A stretch of DNA of 64,000 nt from Pontibacter sp. Tf4. Its GTDB lineage: Bacteria > Bacteroidota > Bacteroidia > Cytophagales > Hymenobacteraceae. The notes below the pieces were generated by a model. That model made no database searches, was not told where the DNA came from, and was given only the letters and a program-made list of their open reading frames with translations. Positions 15,980 through 25,019 of this stretch are shown one piece after another. The stretch's first letter is position 1, and each line of letters opens with the position of its first letter. The position numbers and the translations under genes are program-made. The stretch is from NCBI RefSeq assembly GCF_014212495.1, contig NZ_JACKZC010000003.1:62001-126000 (forward strand), written 5' to 3'.

Positions 15980-18079
15980 ATGAAACACGACCATTACGGG
16001 CATAACCCTAAAGAGCAGGCAAGGGAGCAGAAGGACCAAATAACCGAACGGCTGGAGGAGAAAACGTTGCACGGCCACGAGCACGCCGTGCATGATGACA
16101 CCACCGGCCACCCACCGCACGGCGAGCACGGCCACGACCACCACCGCATGATGATCGAAGACTTCAAAAAGCGTTTTTGGGTGTCGCTGGTGCTGGCTGT
16201 ACCTGTTATACTTCTGAGCCCGATGGTGCAGCACATCCTGGGCTTTTCGCTGGACGTGCCCTACGCCATGTACATCGCGTTCATACTTTCCTCCATCATC
16301 TACTTCTACGGAGGCTGGCCTTTCCTGACGGGACTGGCCGAGGAGGTGAAGAAAGGCGCACCGGGCATGATGACGCTGATCGGAGTCGCCATTACGGTAG
16401 CTTACCTTTACAGCACCGCCGTTGTGTTCGGACTTGAGGGCATGGACTTTTTCTGGGAGCTGGCTACGCTGATCGTGATCATGCTGCTGGGGCACTGGAT
16501 AGAGATGCGCTCGGTGCTCGGTGCCTCCAAGGCGCTGGAGCTGCTGGTAAGTATGATGCCCGCCGAAGCTATGCTTATACGGGACGGGGAAACAGTGAAA
16601 GTGCGGATTGAAGACCTACAGAAAGGCGACCTTATACTGGTGAAGCCCGGCGAGAAAGTACCGGCAGACGGCGTGGTGGAGGACGGCGAAAGCCACCTGA
16701 ACGAGAGTATGCTGACCGGTGAGAGCAAGCCGGTAAAGAAGACCAGCGGCGAGAAAGTAATCGGCGGCTCCATAAACGGCAATGGGGCGCTACGGGTGCG
16801 GGTAGAGTTTACCGGCAAGGAAAGCTACCTGAACAAAGTGATCACGCTGGTGCAGGAGGCGCAGAAAACCAAATCAGAAACGCAACGGCTAGCCGACCGT
16901 GCCGCCAAATGGCTTACCTATATTGCGCTTATTGCCGGATTTGGTACGCTGGCTGTTTGGCTTATACTTGGGCAGGAATTCGCTTTTGCCCTGGAGCGGA
17001 TGGTGACGGTGATGGTCATCTCCTGCCCACATGCGCTGGGTTTGGCCGTGCCGCTGGTGGTGGCCATCTCCACGGCCGTGTCTGCCAACAATGGCCTGCT
17101 TATTCGTAACCGCACCGCCTTCGAGAACTCCCGAAAGATCACCACCATCATCTTCGACAAGACCGGCACCCTTACCCAAGGCTCCCACGAAATTGCCTCT
17201 GTCGTGACATTTAATACGGCAATGGACGGGCGCGAAATGCTGCGACTGGCGGCGGGTCTGGAGCAGAACTCGGAGCATTTTATCTCCCAAAGTATACTTC
17301 GCCGTGCAAAGGAAGAAGGTATAACGGTGCCTCCCTCCCAATCTTTCAACTACCTGCCGGGCAAAGGGCTGGAAGGCAAAGTAGAAGGCCGAGATGTGAA
17401 GGTAGTGGGGCCGAACTACATCAAGGAGTTCAACATACAGGTACCAGCAAGCGAGGCCGAAGAGGGCGTGGAAACAGTGGTTTATACTTTGGTGGATGGA
17501 GAACCGATTGGCTATATCACCATGCGCGACCAGATACGCGAAGAGTCGGCTGAGGCCATAAAGGTGCTGAAGGAGAACGGCATTAAGAACCTGCTGCTGA
17601 CCGGCGACAACGAGCGCGTGGCCAAAAGCGTGAGTGACAAGCTACAGATGGACGGTTACCTGGCCAATGTGCTGCCGCACCAGAAGCAGGAGAAGGTAAA
17701 AGAGCTGCAGCACAAAGGAGAGTTCGTAGCCATGACTGGCGACGGCGTGAACGACGCTCCTGCCCTAGCGCAGGCCGATGTTGGCATAGCCGTTGGCTCC
17801 GGCACCGACGTAGCCGCCGAGACAGCCGACATTATACTTGTGAACAGCAACCCGCAGGACATTGCCTCGCTCATACTTTTTGGAAAAGCTACCTATCGCA
17901 AAATGATCCAGAACCTGATTTGGGCCACCGGTTACAACGTGGTGGCGCTGCCACTGGCGGCGGGGGTGCTCTACAACCAGGGCATTATGGTATCACCTGC
18001 AGTGGGAGCAGCACTGATGAGCCTGAGCACGGTAATCGTGGCCATTAACGCACAGCTTTTGCGAAGAGAGATCAGGTAA
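15980..18079 (+). CDS. copB: CopB-type heavy-metal P-type ATPase
   Basis: A 699-residue P1B-type ATPase that exports copper across the cytoplasmic membrane. The first 55 residues are very His-rich (H-D-H-Y-G-H, H-G-H-E-H, H-G-E-H-G-H-D-H-H), and there is no CxxC HMA domain, as in CopB. The ion-path motif is C-P-H (349-351) rather than C-P-C. Other motifs are T-G-E-S in the actuator, D393-K-T-G-T for phosphorylation, and G-D-G-V-N-D-A-P in the hinge. The ATG at 15980 is preferred over an in-frame TTG at 15947. CPH ATPases are associated with Cu(I)/Cu(II) and Ag(I) export. The DUF305 gene follows by 96 bp. Confidence 0.95.
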   Translation: MKHDHYGHNPKEQAREQKDQITERLEEKTLHGHEHAVHDDTTGHPPHGEHGHDHHRMMIEDFKKRFWVSLVLAVPVILLSPMVQHILGFSLDVPYAMYIAFILSSIIYFYGGWPFLTGLAEEVKKGAPGMMTLIGVAITVAYLYSTAVVFGLEGMDFFWELATLIVIMLLGHWIEMRSVLGASKALELLVSMMPAEAMLIRDGETVKVRIEDLQKGDLILVKPGEKVPADGVVEDGESHLNESMLTGESKPVKKTSGEKVIGGSINGNGALRVRVEFTGKESYLNKVITLVQEAQKTKSETQRLADRAAKWLTYIALIAGFGTLAVWLILGQEFAFALERMVTVMVISCPHALGLAVPLVVAISTAVSANNGLLIRNRTAFENSRKITTIIFDKTGTLTQGSHEIASVVTFNTAMDGREMLRLAAGLEQNSEHFISQSILRRAKEEGITVPPSQSFNYLPGKGLEGKVEGRDVKVVGPNYIKEFNIQVPASEAEEGVETVVYTLVDGEPIGYITMRDQIREESAEAIKVLKENGIKNLLLTGDNERVAKSVSDKLQMDGYLANVLPHQKQEKVKELQHKGEFVAMTGDGVNDAPALAQADVGIAVGSGTDVAAETADIILVNSNPQDIASLILFGKATYRKMIQNLIWATGYNVVALPLAAGVLYNQGIMVSPAVGAALMSLSTVIVAINAQLLRREIR

Positions 18080-18175
18080 TTTACTAAGTAGTTACAACAG
18101 TTAATCTGTTAATTTCATCAGGTTAAAACTATAAGCGTATACTACATTTAGGCACTAACCAACTCACAACAAACT

Positions 18176-18862
18176 ATGAAAAATGTGAAAACAAACTTAC
18201 AGCACTTTGCTTTCTTTGCAGCAACAACACTGACATTAACAGCCTGTGGCAACGAAAGCACTACCGCCACCACCGAAGGCACAACCGATATGGCTACTGA
18301 AGGCCAGGAACAGGATACAGCCATGATGACTGGTGGGCAGATAGGTGGCATGATGGGCCATATGCATCAGAACATGCAGGAAATGCGAAGCATGCGCGCA
18401 CAGATGACCGGCGACCCAGACTATGATTTCGCCCTGTTGATGGCCCGCCACCACCAAGGCGGCATACGTATGGCCGACGAAGAAATTGCGAACGGCACTG
18501 ACAGTAAACTCAAAGAAATAGCACAACGGGTAAAACAGTCTAATCAGGAAGAGATACAACAGCTACAGACTTTTACCAGCAAGCACACACCAACCAAAGC
18601 GGATACAGCTACAACTATGCGTATGATGCACCCGATGAACCGCATGATGCAGCAGATGCACCAGCAGGACATGAGCGGCATGAATACTGACCAGAACTTC
18701 GCCGCCATGATGGTCCACCACCACCAGATGGGTAACGAAATAGCTAAAGAATTCCTGAAAACAGGAAAGACCCAGGAAATGAAACAACTGGCCCAGAAAA
18801 CCATTGACCAGCAGACAAAGGAAATAAATGAGCTGGAAACCTGGCAACAGCAGAATAAATAA
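18176..18862 (+). CDS. DUF305 lipoprotein
   Basis: A 228-residue lipoprotein (lipobox L-T-A-C) with a Thr/Glu linker. Two ferritin-like DUF305 helical units follow, each with an F-A-x-x-M-x-x-H-H-Q motif (near 85 and 180). A Met/His-rich stretch (M-M-H-P-M-N-R-M-M-Q-Q-M-H) joins them. DUF305 proteins often accompany copper and silver resistance genes, and Met/His clusters suit Cu(I) binding in the periplasm. It follows CopB on the same strand, so a copper-chaperone or sequestration role is a fair inference. Confidence 0.88.
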   Translation: MKNVKTNLQHFAFFAATTLTLTACGNESTTATTEGTTDMATEGQEQDTAMMTGGQIGGMMGHMHQNMQEMRSMRAQMTGDPDYDFALLMARHHQGGIRMADEEIANGTDSKLKEIAQRVKQSNQEEIQQLQTFTSKHTPTKADTATTMRMMHPMNRMMQQMHQQDMSGMNTDQNFAAMMVHHHQMGNEIAKEFLKTGKTQEMKQLAQKTIDQQTKEINELETWQQQNK

Positions 18863-19503
18863 CAGCTATTAAAACTACTAGCAATTTGTTTGTCACACAA
18901 CAAAAGTCTGTTGCATAAAAAGCATTAGAGTAATGAATTCTTAAGGTGAACATAGCTCAAAGAACTCCTTTAAAACTTCAAAATCCCTGCGGAAATGGTT
19001 CGATAATTCCATCCTTTGGTCTACACGACAATCCATCAAAACCCGCTTATTTCAGCAAATAAGCGGGTTTTTTGTTTCCAGAGTAACAGAAAAGTAACAA
19101 AAAAGATTTTCACCCTTGTTACTTCCTGACTTTTCTATAACATTCATATTTTTAAAAGTAGCACTGTACTTCTAATTCAAGATTTGATAGGCTCCTTCAC
19201 CAGCTATCTTCCTTGAGCTAGGTATGAGCTATTTCTGTGTCATAACTAGAAAGCAACTCGTGAACACAAATACTACAATAGCTACAGCTTTACATTTAAT
19301 TTGCACAGCAGCGAAGCACATAAATAGATGATCTTTGCTCAGGTATCACTCCCCTAATTGCTCCTATCTTTAATTTGTGCTAAGGCAAGTGTATTCAAAA
19401 CTTACCTTAAAAGAATATATAAGGAATATATCCTCTAAATTAATATCTTATATATATATTTATAACCTACAATATAGTACACGCTTCCAATTTACCATAC
19501 TAC
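18863..19503. other. 641-bp intergenic region
   Basis: It contains repeat copy 1 (18985-19111). The remainder is A+T-rich, especially 19370-19500, with no credible gene. Short frames near 19377 lack coding character. Confidence 0.6.
18985..19111 (+). repeat. core-plus-terminator repeat, copy 1 (candidate small RNA)
   Basis: The conserved core (18999-19028) begins TTCGATAATTCC and ends TTTGGTCTACACGA. A terminator hairpin follows (ACCCGCTTATT / AAATAAGCGGGT, then six Ts; 19039-19074). The sequence through 19111, including AGTAACA and AAGTAACAAAAAAG, is almost identical to copy 2. Short pairing (ATGG/CCAT) encloses the core's 5' half. The core recurs at 22209, 31579 and 33769, always on this strand and always before a hairpin. 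Confidence 0.8.
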
Positions 19504-21297
19504 ATGAAACATTTTTACTTCTTCCTTTTCACTATCTGCAGCTTACTTTTGATTTCTTGCGATTATTCCCCATCGGGAAGTCATTATGAAGAGGTCAGTC
19601 CTACACCTAACACTGCAATAACTCTTAACCTTGATGAATCAGGTGACACCCTTTATGCTCGTGGAAGTGTTTCTTATAATTTTACTATTAATACGGTGGG
19701 TAAGCATCTTTATGAATACCGGATGCAATTCGATGGCCAGACTGTATTACAAAACTTTGAAAAAAGCGGATCAATTTCTTTTGACACTAAGCATCTTACA
19801 GATGGGATTCATGAACTAAAGTTGCTTGTACAAACTGGATCTGGCACAGGTAGTTTAGCCGATAAAACCGGCGCAGAAAGGCTGGAAGCCTACAGAACTT
19901 GGGTCATGGTAATTGATAATGCTCCTCCTGCTGCTATTAATATTGCAAAAGTGTATGCAGAGGATGGCACACTTAAAATAACATGGGATAAATATCAGCG
20001 TCGTTATTTAAAAAAGATACATTTATACCGCTACGCAGATTATGGGGACGAAGTAAGACGAGTTAGCTATGGCCCGAATGACACCCTTGGCTATGACACG
20101 GAATATATAGGTGGATCTGTAAGTTATATGCTTGGTGCTGAAGACGTATCGGGGAATATTACATATGGCAATCGCGTACCATTTACAGCACCCACCCCTA
20201 AGCTTAAAAGTTATAAATATGAAAATACGAATGATTTAGTCTTGACCATAAGTACGAATAAATTTTATAATAATTTTGGCAAGCGTCGAATTGAGTTGTC
20301 AGCACACGACATTCACAGGAAATTCGAAACTACTAATGTAAACGACAGCATTATAACTTTTAAAGATCTACCTTTTGGAACAAGCTTTAACTTTTATTTA
20401 AACACAACACCTGAAAATACAGAAAACGCAAATATGTTTTCTGTCTGGCATAGTTCTGTCATACCTGGATTTGGCAGTGAAAATTCATTTGGTCCACTTG
20501 AGTTTACTGCATTTACACCTGCAACGAATCTCTTCTATCATCATAAAGGCGCTAGTATTAAGAATATTGACGCTACAACGATGCAAGTAATAAGCTCGGC
20601 AAGTTATAATATTGGCTCATTTACGATCTCAAACAATGGTAAATACCTGTATGTTTCTGTTTGGCCAAATCAAATACTTCAACTAGACCCTCAATCGCTT
20701 TCAGTTATCAATACCTTCAACTTAAATGAGTTAATACCAAAGCAATCCTATGATTATGTGTATTTAACTGCAACTAATACCAATAGGCTTCTTATTAACT
20801 ATATCAGGCGAAGTGGTACGAATGTGTCCCATGTCTTTGATATGAACACTGGCACTCTTGAGCTAACAAATACAAACTCAACCTTACCTGCCTACAACTC
20901 AATTAGTCCAGATGGTCAAATGATTACATCTCCAAATTATTTGTACCAAAAAGATTCTTCTGAAGAATGGGTTAAGACATATACCCCTAACGTAACCTAC
21001 TCAGAGCTCATTTATCACCCTACAGAACCACTTTATACACTCTATGGAAATCAAACTTTGCCATTTTATAGCACTACGACTGGTGCAGTAGTTAAAAGCT
21101 TTACAATGGATGCTGGCGTTTACTTTTCCCGAATAGATCCAGCAACAGGTTATGTTACTGCCTCAGATTCTGAATACTTATATATCTATGATATTAATAG
21201 GAACGTGCTCTTAAAAAAGATAAGGGTTGTGCATCCTGTATTTTTTTTCAAGAACAGACTTTATACCAACAACTATTATTTGCCTCTAACATTTTAA
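19504..21297 (+). CDS. large lipoprotein, possible beta-propeller
   Basis: A 597-residue lipoprotein (lipobox L-I-S-C near residue 20). The first 230 residues look like Ig/fibronectin-type beta-sandwich segments (for example E-D-V-S-G-N-I-T-Y-G-N-R-V). From about 330 on, repeated strands of the form Y-L-Y-V-S-V-x-P-N-Q-I-L-Q-L-D-P resemble YVTN/WD-like beta-propeller blades. No catalytic motif is visible. It is followed after 3 bp by a predicted outer-membrane barrel, so the two probably act together at the cell surface. The coding sequence is A+T-richer than the copper genes, and the pair lies between repeat copies 1 and 2, suggesting an acquired module. Confidence 0.75.
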   Translation: MKHFYFFLFTICSLLLISCDYSPSGSHYEEVSPTPNTAITLNLDESGDTLYARGSVSYNFTINTVGKHLYEYRMQFDGQTVLQNFEKSGSISFDTKHLTDGIHELKLLVQTGSGTGSLADKTGAERLEAYRTWVMVIDNAPPAAINIAKVYAEDGTLKITWDKYQRRYLKKIHLYRYADYGDEVRRVSYGPNDTLGYDTEYIGGSVSYMLGAEDVSGNITYGNRVPFTAPTPKLKSYKYENTNDLVLTISTNKFYNNFGKRRIELSAHDIHRKFETTNVNDSIITFKDLPFGTSFNFYLNTTPENTENANMFSVWHSSVIPGFGSENSFGPLEFTAFTPATNLFYHHKGASIKNIDATTMQVISSASYNIGSFTISNNGKYLYVSVWPNQILQLDPQSLSVINTFNLNELIPKQSYDYVYLTATNTNRLLINYIRRSGTNVSHVFDMNTGTLELTNTNSTLPAYNSISPDGQMITSPNYLYQKDSSEEWVKTYTPNVTYSELIYHPTEPLYTLYGNQTLPFYSTTTGAVVKSFTMDAGVYFSRIDPATGYVTASDSEYLYIYDINRNVLLKKIRVVHPVFFFKNRLYTNNYYLPLTF

Positions 21298-21300
21298 CTA

Positions 21301-22008
21301 GTGAAACACAGACTTACTTTTTTTAACATAGCTATATTTCTGATCATAGCTTTACATGCTAATGGTCAAGGTCGTTTTACAATTGAACCTCGCTTTGGTT
21401 TAGGTACATACAATATGTCCCAAATGAAACAATTGCAAGCTGAAATGGGCCATAGCACGGGTGTACAGTATAAAGTTACTGATGAGTTTCCTGCGTATTT
21501 TAACTATGGCTTAGTGGTTTCGTACCACTTGACTGAGCAAAATCGTTTTAGCCTTTTTTTTGAAACTGGATCTTCAGGTGGTCGTGTGGCCTATGAAGAC
21601 TATTCAGGTAAATTCACTTCCGATCAGCTAGTAAAATACAAATCTGTTGGGGCATTCCTTAGTAGAGACTTTGGAACTGGTGATCTAAAGTTTATTCTTG
21701 GCTTAGAAAGTAGCTTTATTTTCAGCGACCTTACCCTTGAGTCAAATATCCAAATTGAAGACTACCAGGATAGTGCTAAGGATGATTTTAAGGCATATGG
21801 GTATGGATTGAAACCATATATTGGCATAGCCCGGGCTTTTAATCGAATAGAACCTAAAGTAACATTAGGTTATCTCTACAATGATAGTAATTCGTTTTAT
21901 TGGGAAGGCAATAAAGATATGATATTAACTAGCAATAATCAGGAAGTTGCCCCTGACTGGAGTGGCCTTCGCCTGAACATTTCTCTTGGGTTTAACATTG
22001 GGAAATAA
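21301..22008 (+). CDS. predicted outer-membrane beta-barrel protein
   Basis: A 235-residue protein with a GTG start, a signal peptide (cleavage after H-A-N-G-Q) and alternating polar/aromatic strands typical of an 8-10-stranded barrel: F-T-I-E-P-R-F-G-L-G-T-Y, Y-F-N-Y-G-L-V-V-S-Y-H-L, L-R-L-N-I-S-L-G-F-N-I-G-K. It ends in a strand, as outer-membrane proteins do. The start is 3 bp after the lipoprotein stop, so the genes are almost certainly co-translated. No closer family was recognised. Confidence 0.7.
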   Translation: MKHRLTFFNIAIFLIIALHANGQGRFTIEPRFGLGTYNMSQMKQLQAEMGHSTGVQYKVTDEFPAYFNYGLVVSYHLTEQNRFSLFFETGSSGGRVAYEDYSGKFTSDQLVKYKSVGAFLSRDFGTGDLKFILGLESSFIFSDLTLESNIQIEDYQDSAKDDFKAYGYGLKPYIGIARAFNRIEPKVTLGYLYNDSNSFYWEGNKDMILTSNNQEVAPDWSGLRLNISLGFNIGK

Positions 22009-22845
22009 TTATGTTATGCCAAGATAATGAACTGTCATAATAAGATAAGCAGATACAAAAGTGCTCATAAGATTCTAGTAAGCACTTAACTTATACAATT
22101 AATTAAATTAATTACTTTACACATGCTAATCGTTAATTTGACAAACAAAAACAGTTTTAGTCTATAACTAAGTAACGCATTAATAACTCTATATCTCTGT
22201 GGATAAGGTTCGATAATTCTATCCTTTGGTCTACACGATAACCCAGCAAAACCCGCTTATTTAATGAAATAAGCGGGTTTTTATTTCCAGAGTAACAGGA
22301 AAGTAACAAAAAAGATTTTCTAAATTGTTATCCGCTTTTTCTCCCCTCGTTTTAGTTCCTACCCGATTTGTATTATATCATAAATGTAGCTTTTTGCGAC
22401 TGCCTGCTTTCTGTTATGAAGTTAAGTTGAGCAGGTAGAAGTACCCTATTACTAGAGGCTCTACTTCTTTTGGGGTTGCTTTTCTCTTTTACTTACAGAT
22501 TGTGTGCCTTACACTCCACATGTATAGCCCCTGTGACCATTTAATAATTGGCTTCATGCTTTTTAGCGCGCATTGCGTGTGTAGACGGTAATTATGTATA
22601 GCGGTAGTGTATACAATAAAAAGGCATGCCAACCCGCCTTTCGATATTTAACGTGTACTAATTAAATCTTTACAGTTAAAATTAAAGTGATAAAGATCAT
22701 CATTTTTAGATAGCAACTTGCGAACCATGAACAAAGCGCTACTGTTTACCTACACACAATGAAAAATCTTTATTTTGAAACAAGGCAAGTTTAACTATTT
22801 TTAATCCTAATACCTTTTAAGGCTTATTAACCTTTTTATGATACC
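22009..22845. other. 837-bp intergenic region
   Basis: It contains repeat copy 2 (22195-22320). Elsewhere it is A+T-rich, with no credible gene on either strand. Confidence 0.6.
22195..22320 (+). repeat. core-plus-terminator repeat, copy 2 (candidate small RNA)
   Basis: The core at 22209-22238 differs from copy 1 by one base (ATTCT for ATTCC). That change keeps a pairing with the 5' flank (GGATA / TATCC). The hairpin (ACCCGCTTATT / AAATAAGCGGGT, then Ts; 22248-22284) and the tail to 22320 match copy 1 closely. It lies 187 bp after the barrel-protein gene. Copies 1 and 2 are thus 125-bp direct repeats flanking the lipoprotein/barrel pair. Confidence 0.8.
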
Positions 22846-23265
22846 ATGCTTTCTACCTTTTTTGAAAACAGATATTTAAAGATCTATCAGGCTCCTAGTA
22901 AGCATATGGTGGTGCTAGAGTGGCACGGCTTTGTTCCGAGTGAAGATTACCGGGCAGGCCTTGAAATGGTGCTACAACTCGCCCAGGAACAAAATGTAAA
23001 GTACGTCCTGACTGATAATCGGTTTATGGGGCCCCTAGTGATGGCAGACCAAGCCTGGACTAAGAAAGAGTTAATCCCGCGTTTAAGTAAAACAGGCATT
23101 GAAAAACTATTCATTGTAGTATCTATGGATATATTTAACGCTATGGCTGTTCAAAACATACTGAACGAAGCTTGCGATGCCATCACGTTTGAATATCAGT
23201 ATTTCCACAGCTATCCGGATGGCGTAGATTGGCTTACTCAAACTAAATCAGGAGTATTAAGCTAA
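22846..23265 (+). CDS. STAS-like small protein, paralogue 1
   Basis: A 139-residue cytoplasmic protein with alternating strands and helices of STAS/SpoIIAA type. The opening strand block V-V-L-E-W-H-G-F is followed by a helix and a buried V-K-Y-V-L-T-D-N strand. A similar protein follows at 23504, and a damaged third member containing I-E-W-H-G-Y lies at 35160-35681. STAS folds often serve in regulatory partner switching; the nearby histidine kinases and response regulators fit this, but no phosphorylatable Ser is obvious. The function is unknown. Confidence 0.65.
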   Translation: MLSTFFENRYLKIYQAPSKHMVVLEWHGFVPSEDYRAGLEMVLQLAQEQNVKYVLTDNRFMGPLVMADQAWTKKELIPRLSKTGIEKLFIVVSMDIFNAMAVQNILNEACDAITFEYQYFHSYPDGVDWLTQTKSGVLS

Positions 23266-23390
23266 AGATATTTTAGGTAGTGCTCCTAGGATATATCTTC
23301 CTAGAGTATATCTATATGAATTTCCCGAAATACCAGCCGGAAGTTCTTATTTGACATCTCATCGTAGCATAGTTGATGATTCTTTACCCG

Positions 23391-23438
23391 CTAAGGTTCC
23401 TGGCTGGCCAGTCTGGTCAGTACCAGGAGTAACCTTAG
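23391..23438. other. long hairpin between the STAS-like genes
   Basis: CTAAGGTT (23391-23398) pairs with AACCTTAG (23431-23438), with an inner CTGG/CCAG stem. It could end the upstream transcript (a weak T-rich stretch follows) and lies just before the promoter at 23448. Confidence 0.5.
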
Positions 23439-23447
23439 TGGTCTTTG

Positions 23448-23478
23448 TTTGTTCTTATTCCATTCTATCTTAACTTTG
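23448..23478 (+). promoter_or_regulatory. Bacteroidota-type promoter for the second STAS-like gene
   Basis: TTTG (23448-23451) and TAACTTTG (23471-23478, fitting TAnnTTTG) are 19 bases apart, the spacing expected for the -33/-7 elements of this phylum's primary sigma factor. The ATG follows at 23504, giving a leader of about 20 bases. Confidence 0.65.
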
Positions 23479-23503
23479 GGCAAAAAATTCTCACCTCAGT
23501 TAC

Positions 23504-23914
23504 ATGCTTCTTTTCGAGAATAGCCTGATAAAACTAAATTACGATCCGGCCACAGATATATTATGCGTCGATTACCCGGACCTGCACGGGTATATAGTGG
23601 ATGAAGTAAATTACAGCATTGACATTATGGTAGACAACGTTATTGCTTATGATGTGAAGTACTTGTTGCTTGACTCCAGACGTACTGTTATCTCTGTCAG
23701 TGCCGAAGAAAGCAGAAAGATCTCTGTCTACCTGGCCAGCAAATTAGCAATGACGCGCCTGCAGAAATTAGCCCGTATACAGGCTCCAAACCCTGATCTG
23801 GAGAAACGAGCCGAAGGCACTATAAAGGATATCACTACCACCATTCCCCTACCGTACCTGCTTCGCACTTTCCCCACAATGGAAGAAGCAATGTATTGGC
23901 TTGTGTTGAAGTAA
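23504..23914 (+). CDS. STAS-like small protein, paralogue 2
   Basis: A 136-residue protein with the same secondary-structure order as the 22846 product: F-E-N-S-L-I-K-L-N-Y-D at the N-terminus, a V-K-Y-L-L-L-D-S central strand, a long helix (K-I-S-V-Y-L-A-S-K-L), and a C-terminal E-E-A-M-Y-W-L helix like P-D-G-V-D-W-L. Overall identity to its neighbour is low, so the paralogy rests on fold order and length. It has its own promoter at 23448-23478. No function can be assigned. Confidence 0.65.
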   Translation: MLLFENSLIKLNYDPATDILCVDYPDLHGYIVDEVNYSIDIMVDNVIAYDVKYLLLDSRRTVISVSAEESRKISVYLASKLAMTRLQKLARIQAPNPDLEKRAEGTIKDITTTIPLPYLLRTFPTMEEAMYWLVLK

Positions 23915-24008
23915 GTTTAAGTTTTTAATTCCTACTTATCCCAACCTTGCCTATACTTCCAGAGTAAACCAATATATCCTCGGCACATAATTTAATCGAA
24001 GATTAGCT

Positions 24009-24209
24009 ATGACAACTATTCTGGAATTTGTGCTGGATGGACTTGATATTCCTACTCTTGACCGGCAGCATGCTGTTGAAGCAAGCTTTTATATCCGGCA
24101 TCTTATTGAAAAGCAACCATTGTCAGGCAGAATAGAGCATTACAGAAAACTCGAGTCAGCTATCCAGCATAGACTGAACGAACTCCGGCAGGAGAGATTT
24201 TCTCTTTAG
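24009..24209 (+). CDS. small helical protein
   Basis: A 66-residue, mostly helical protein (E-A-S-F-Y-I-R-H-L-I-E-K, then a charged Y-R-K-L-E-S-A-I-Q-H-R-L-N-E-L helix). It resembles small orphan proteins common in Hymenobacteraceae. No domain is recognised. It lies 32 bp before another small gene on the same strand. Confidence 0.5.
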   Translation: MTTILEFVLDGLDIPTLDRQHAVEASFYIRHLIEKQPLSGRIEHYRKLESAIQHRLNELRQERFSL

Positions 24210-24241
24210 AACCTGTTTGTGATAGCTATTATATAGCCAAC

Positions 24242-24445
24242 ATGAGACATTATAAAGCAAAACTGCAACTTGATCATAGTCCCAATTTTATTTGGCTAGC
24301 TATCCGGGCCCGAAGTATTGGCGAAGCAGTGGTGATAACCGATTCTAGAACAATTGATACTTCCTATAGAATTTGCGATGATTCTGTCTCTGAAATTACA
24401 GAGGCGGAATACCTCTTCATTTCCTCCTTACATAATCCTTTATAG
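24242..24445 (+). CDS. small protein of unknown function
   Basis: A 67-residue protein, mixed beta/alpha, with an orderly N-terminal strand (Y-K-A-K-L-Q-L) and an A-R-S-I-G-E-A helix. It follows the preceding small gene by 32 bp and is probably co-transcribed. No recognised family. Confidence 0.5.
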   Translation: MRHYKAKLQLDHSPNFIWLAIRARSIGEAVVITDSRTIDTSYRICDDSVSEITEAEYLFISSLHNPL

Positions 24446-24518
24446 ACGAGTATGTCTAGGGACAAGAGTACTTACACCAGTAGTGAAATTGTTATAACTA
24501 CGCCTTCTACCAAGTTGC

Positions 24519-24716
24519 TTATACCCTGTCCTGCTTCCCTGGCTTCTCCTCCGGCCAGCCCAGGTGATCGAAGATCAGGTACATCTGGTGCAGGGTAAAC
24601 AGTCTGTCTTTGTAAGCACCCAAGTGCCCTATATTTTCTAACCAGGCATTCAGCACGCGCTCACTCACATTATACAGCACACACAGCTCAGACTTACTAT
24701 AGGGCCTGGTCGGCAC
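24519..24716 (-). CDS. small helix-turn-helix-like protein
   Basis: A 65-residue protein beginning P-T-R-P-Y-S-K-S-E-L-C-V-L-Y-N-V-S, which resembles the first two helices of a MerR/excisionase-type DNA-binding unit (Y-S-K-x-E-L...Y-x-V-S...L-x-x-W). The tail is F-D-H-L-G-W-P-E. A DNA-binding or adaptor role is a weak inference. Confidence 0.6.
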   Translation of the reverse strand: MPTRPYSKSELCVLYNVSERVLNAWLENIGHLGAYKDRLFTLHQMYLIFDHLGWPEEKPGKQDRV

Positions 24717-25019
24717 TAAATTACTCTGGATATATTTACCCAGTTAAGCATTATTTACATGTATTATATATAGGTAAGGCTTATAGATGGAACTAAGCAT
24801 CAAACCCACTCAAATTTTAAAATAAAACTTTGCGATTTGTTGCTCTTATTTACTAGTTAAACACACAAAACTGCTGCTCTGTTGTTTATCTTATAAACCA
24901 TGTATCCTAAATGCGATTAAAGTTGTTGATTTTTCCTGGTTATATTCCAGGAACTCAACAAGCTATTCTTCCTTTTTACTGAACATGCTACAGAGCCTTC
25001 CTACTACTTCAATCCTATT
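24717..25019. other. 303-bp intergenic region
   Basis: A+T-rich; I see no gene, repeat or clear hairpin. Confidence 0.5.

Noticed and set aside
18236-18903. several minus-strand frames opposite the DUF305 gene
   Set aside because: His/Cys-rich artefacts of Met/His codons on the other strand.
18990-19012. GGTTCGATAATTCC in the repeat core as a tRNA T-arm
   Set aside because: The five bases on either side of TTCGATA do not pair as a T-stem, and no cloverleaf or CCA end is present.
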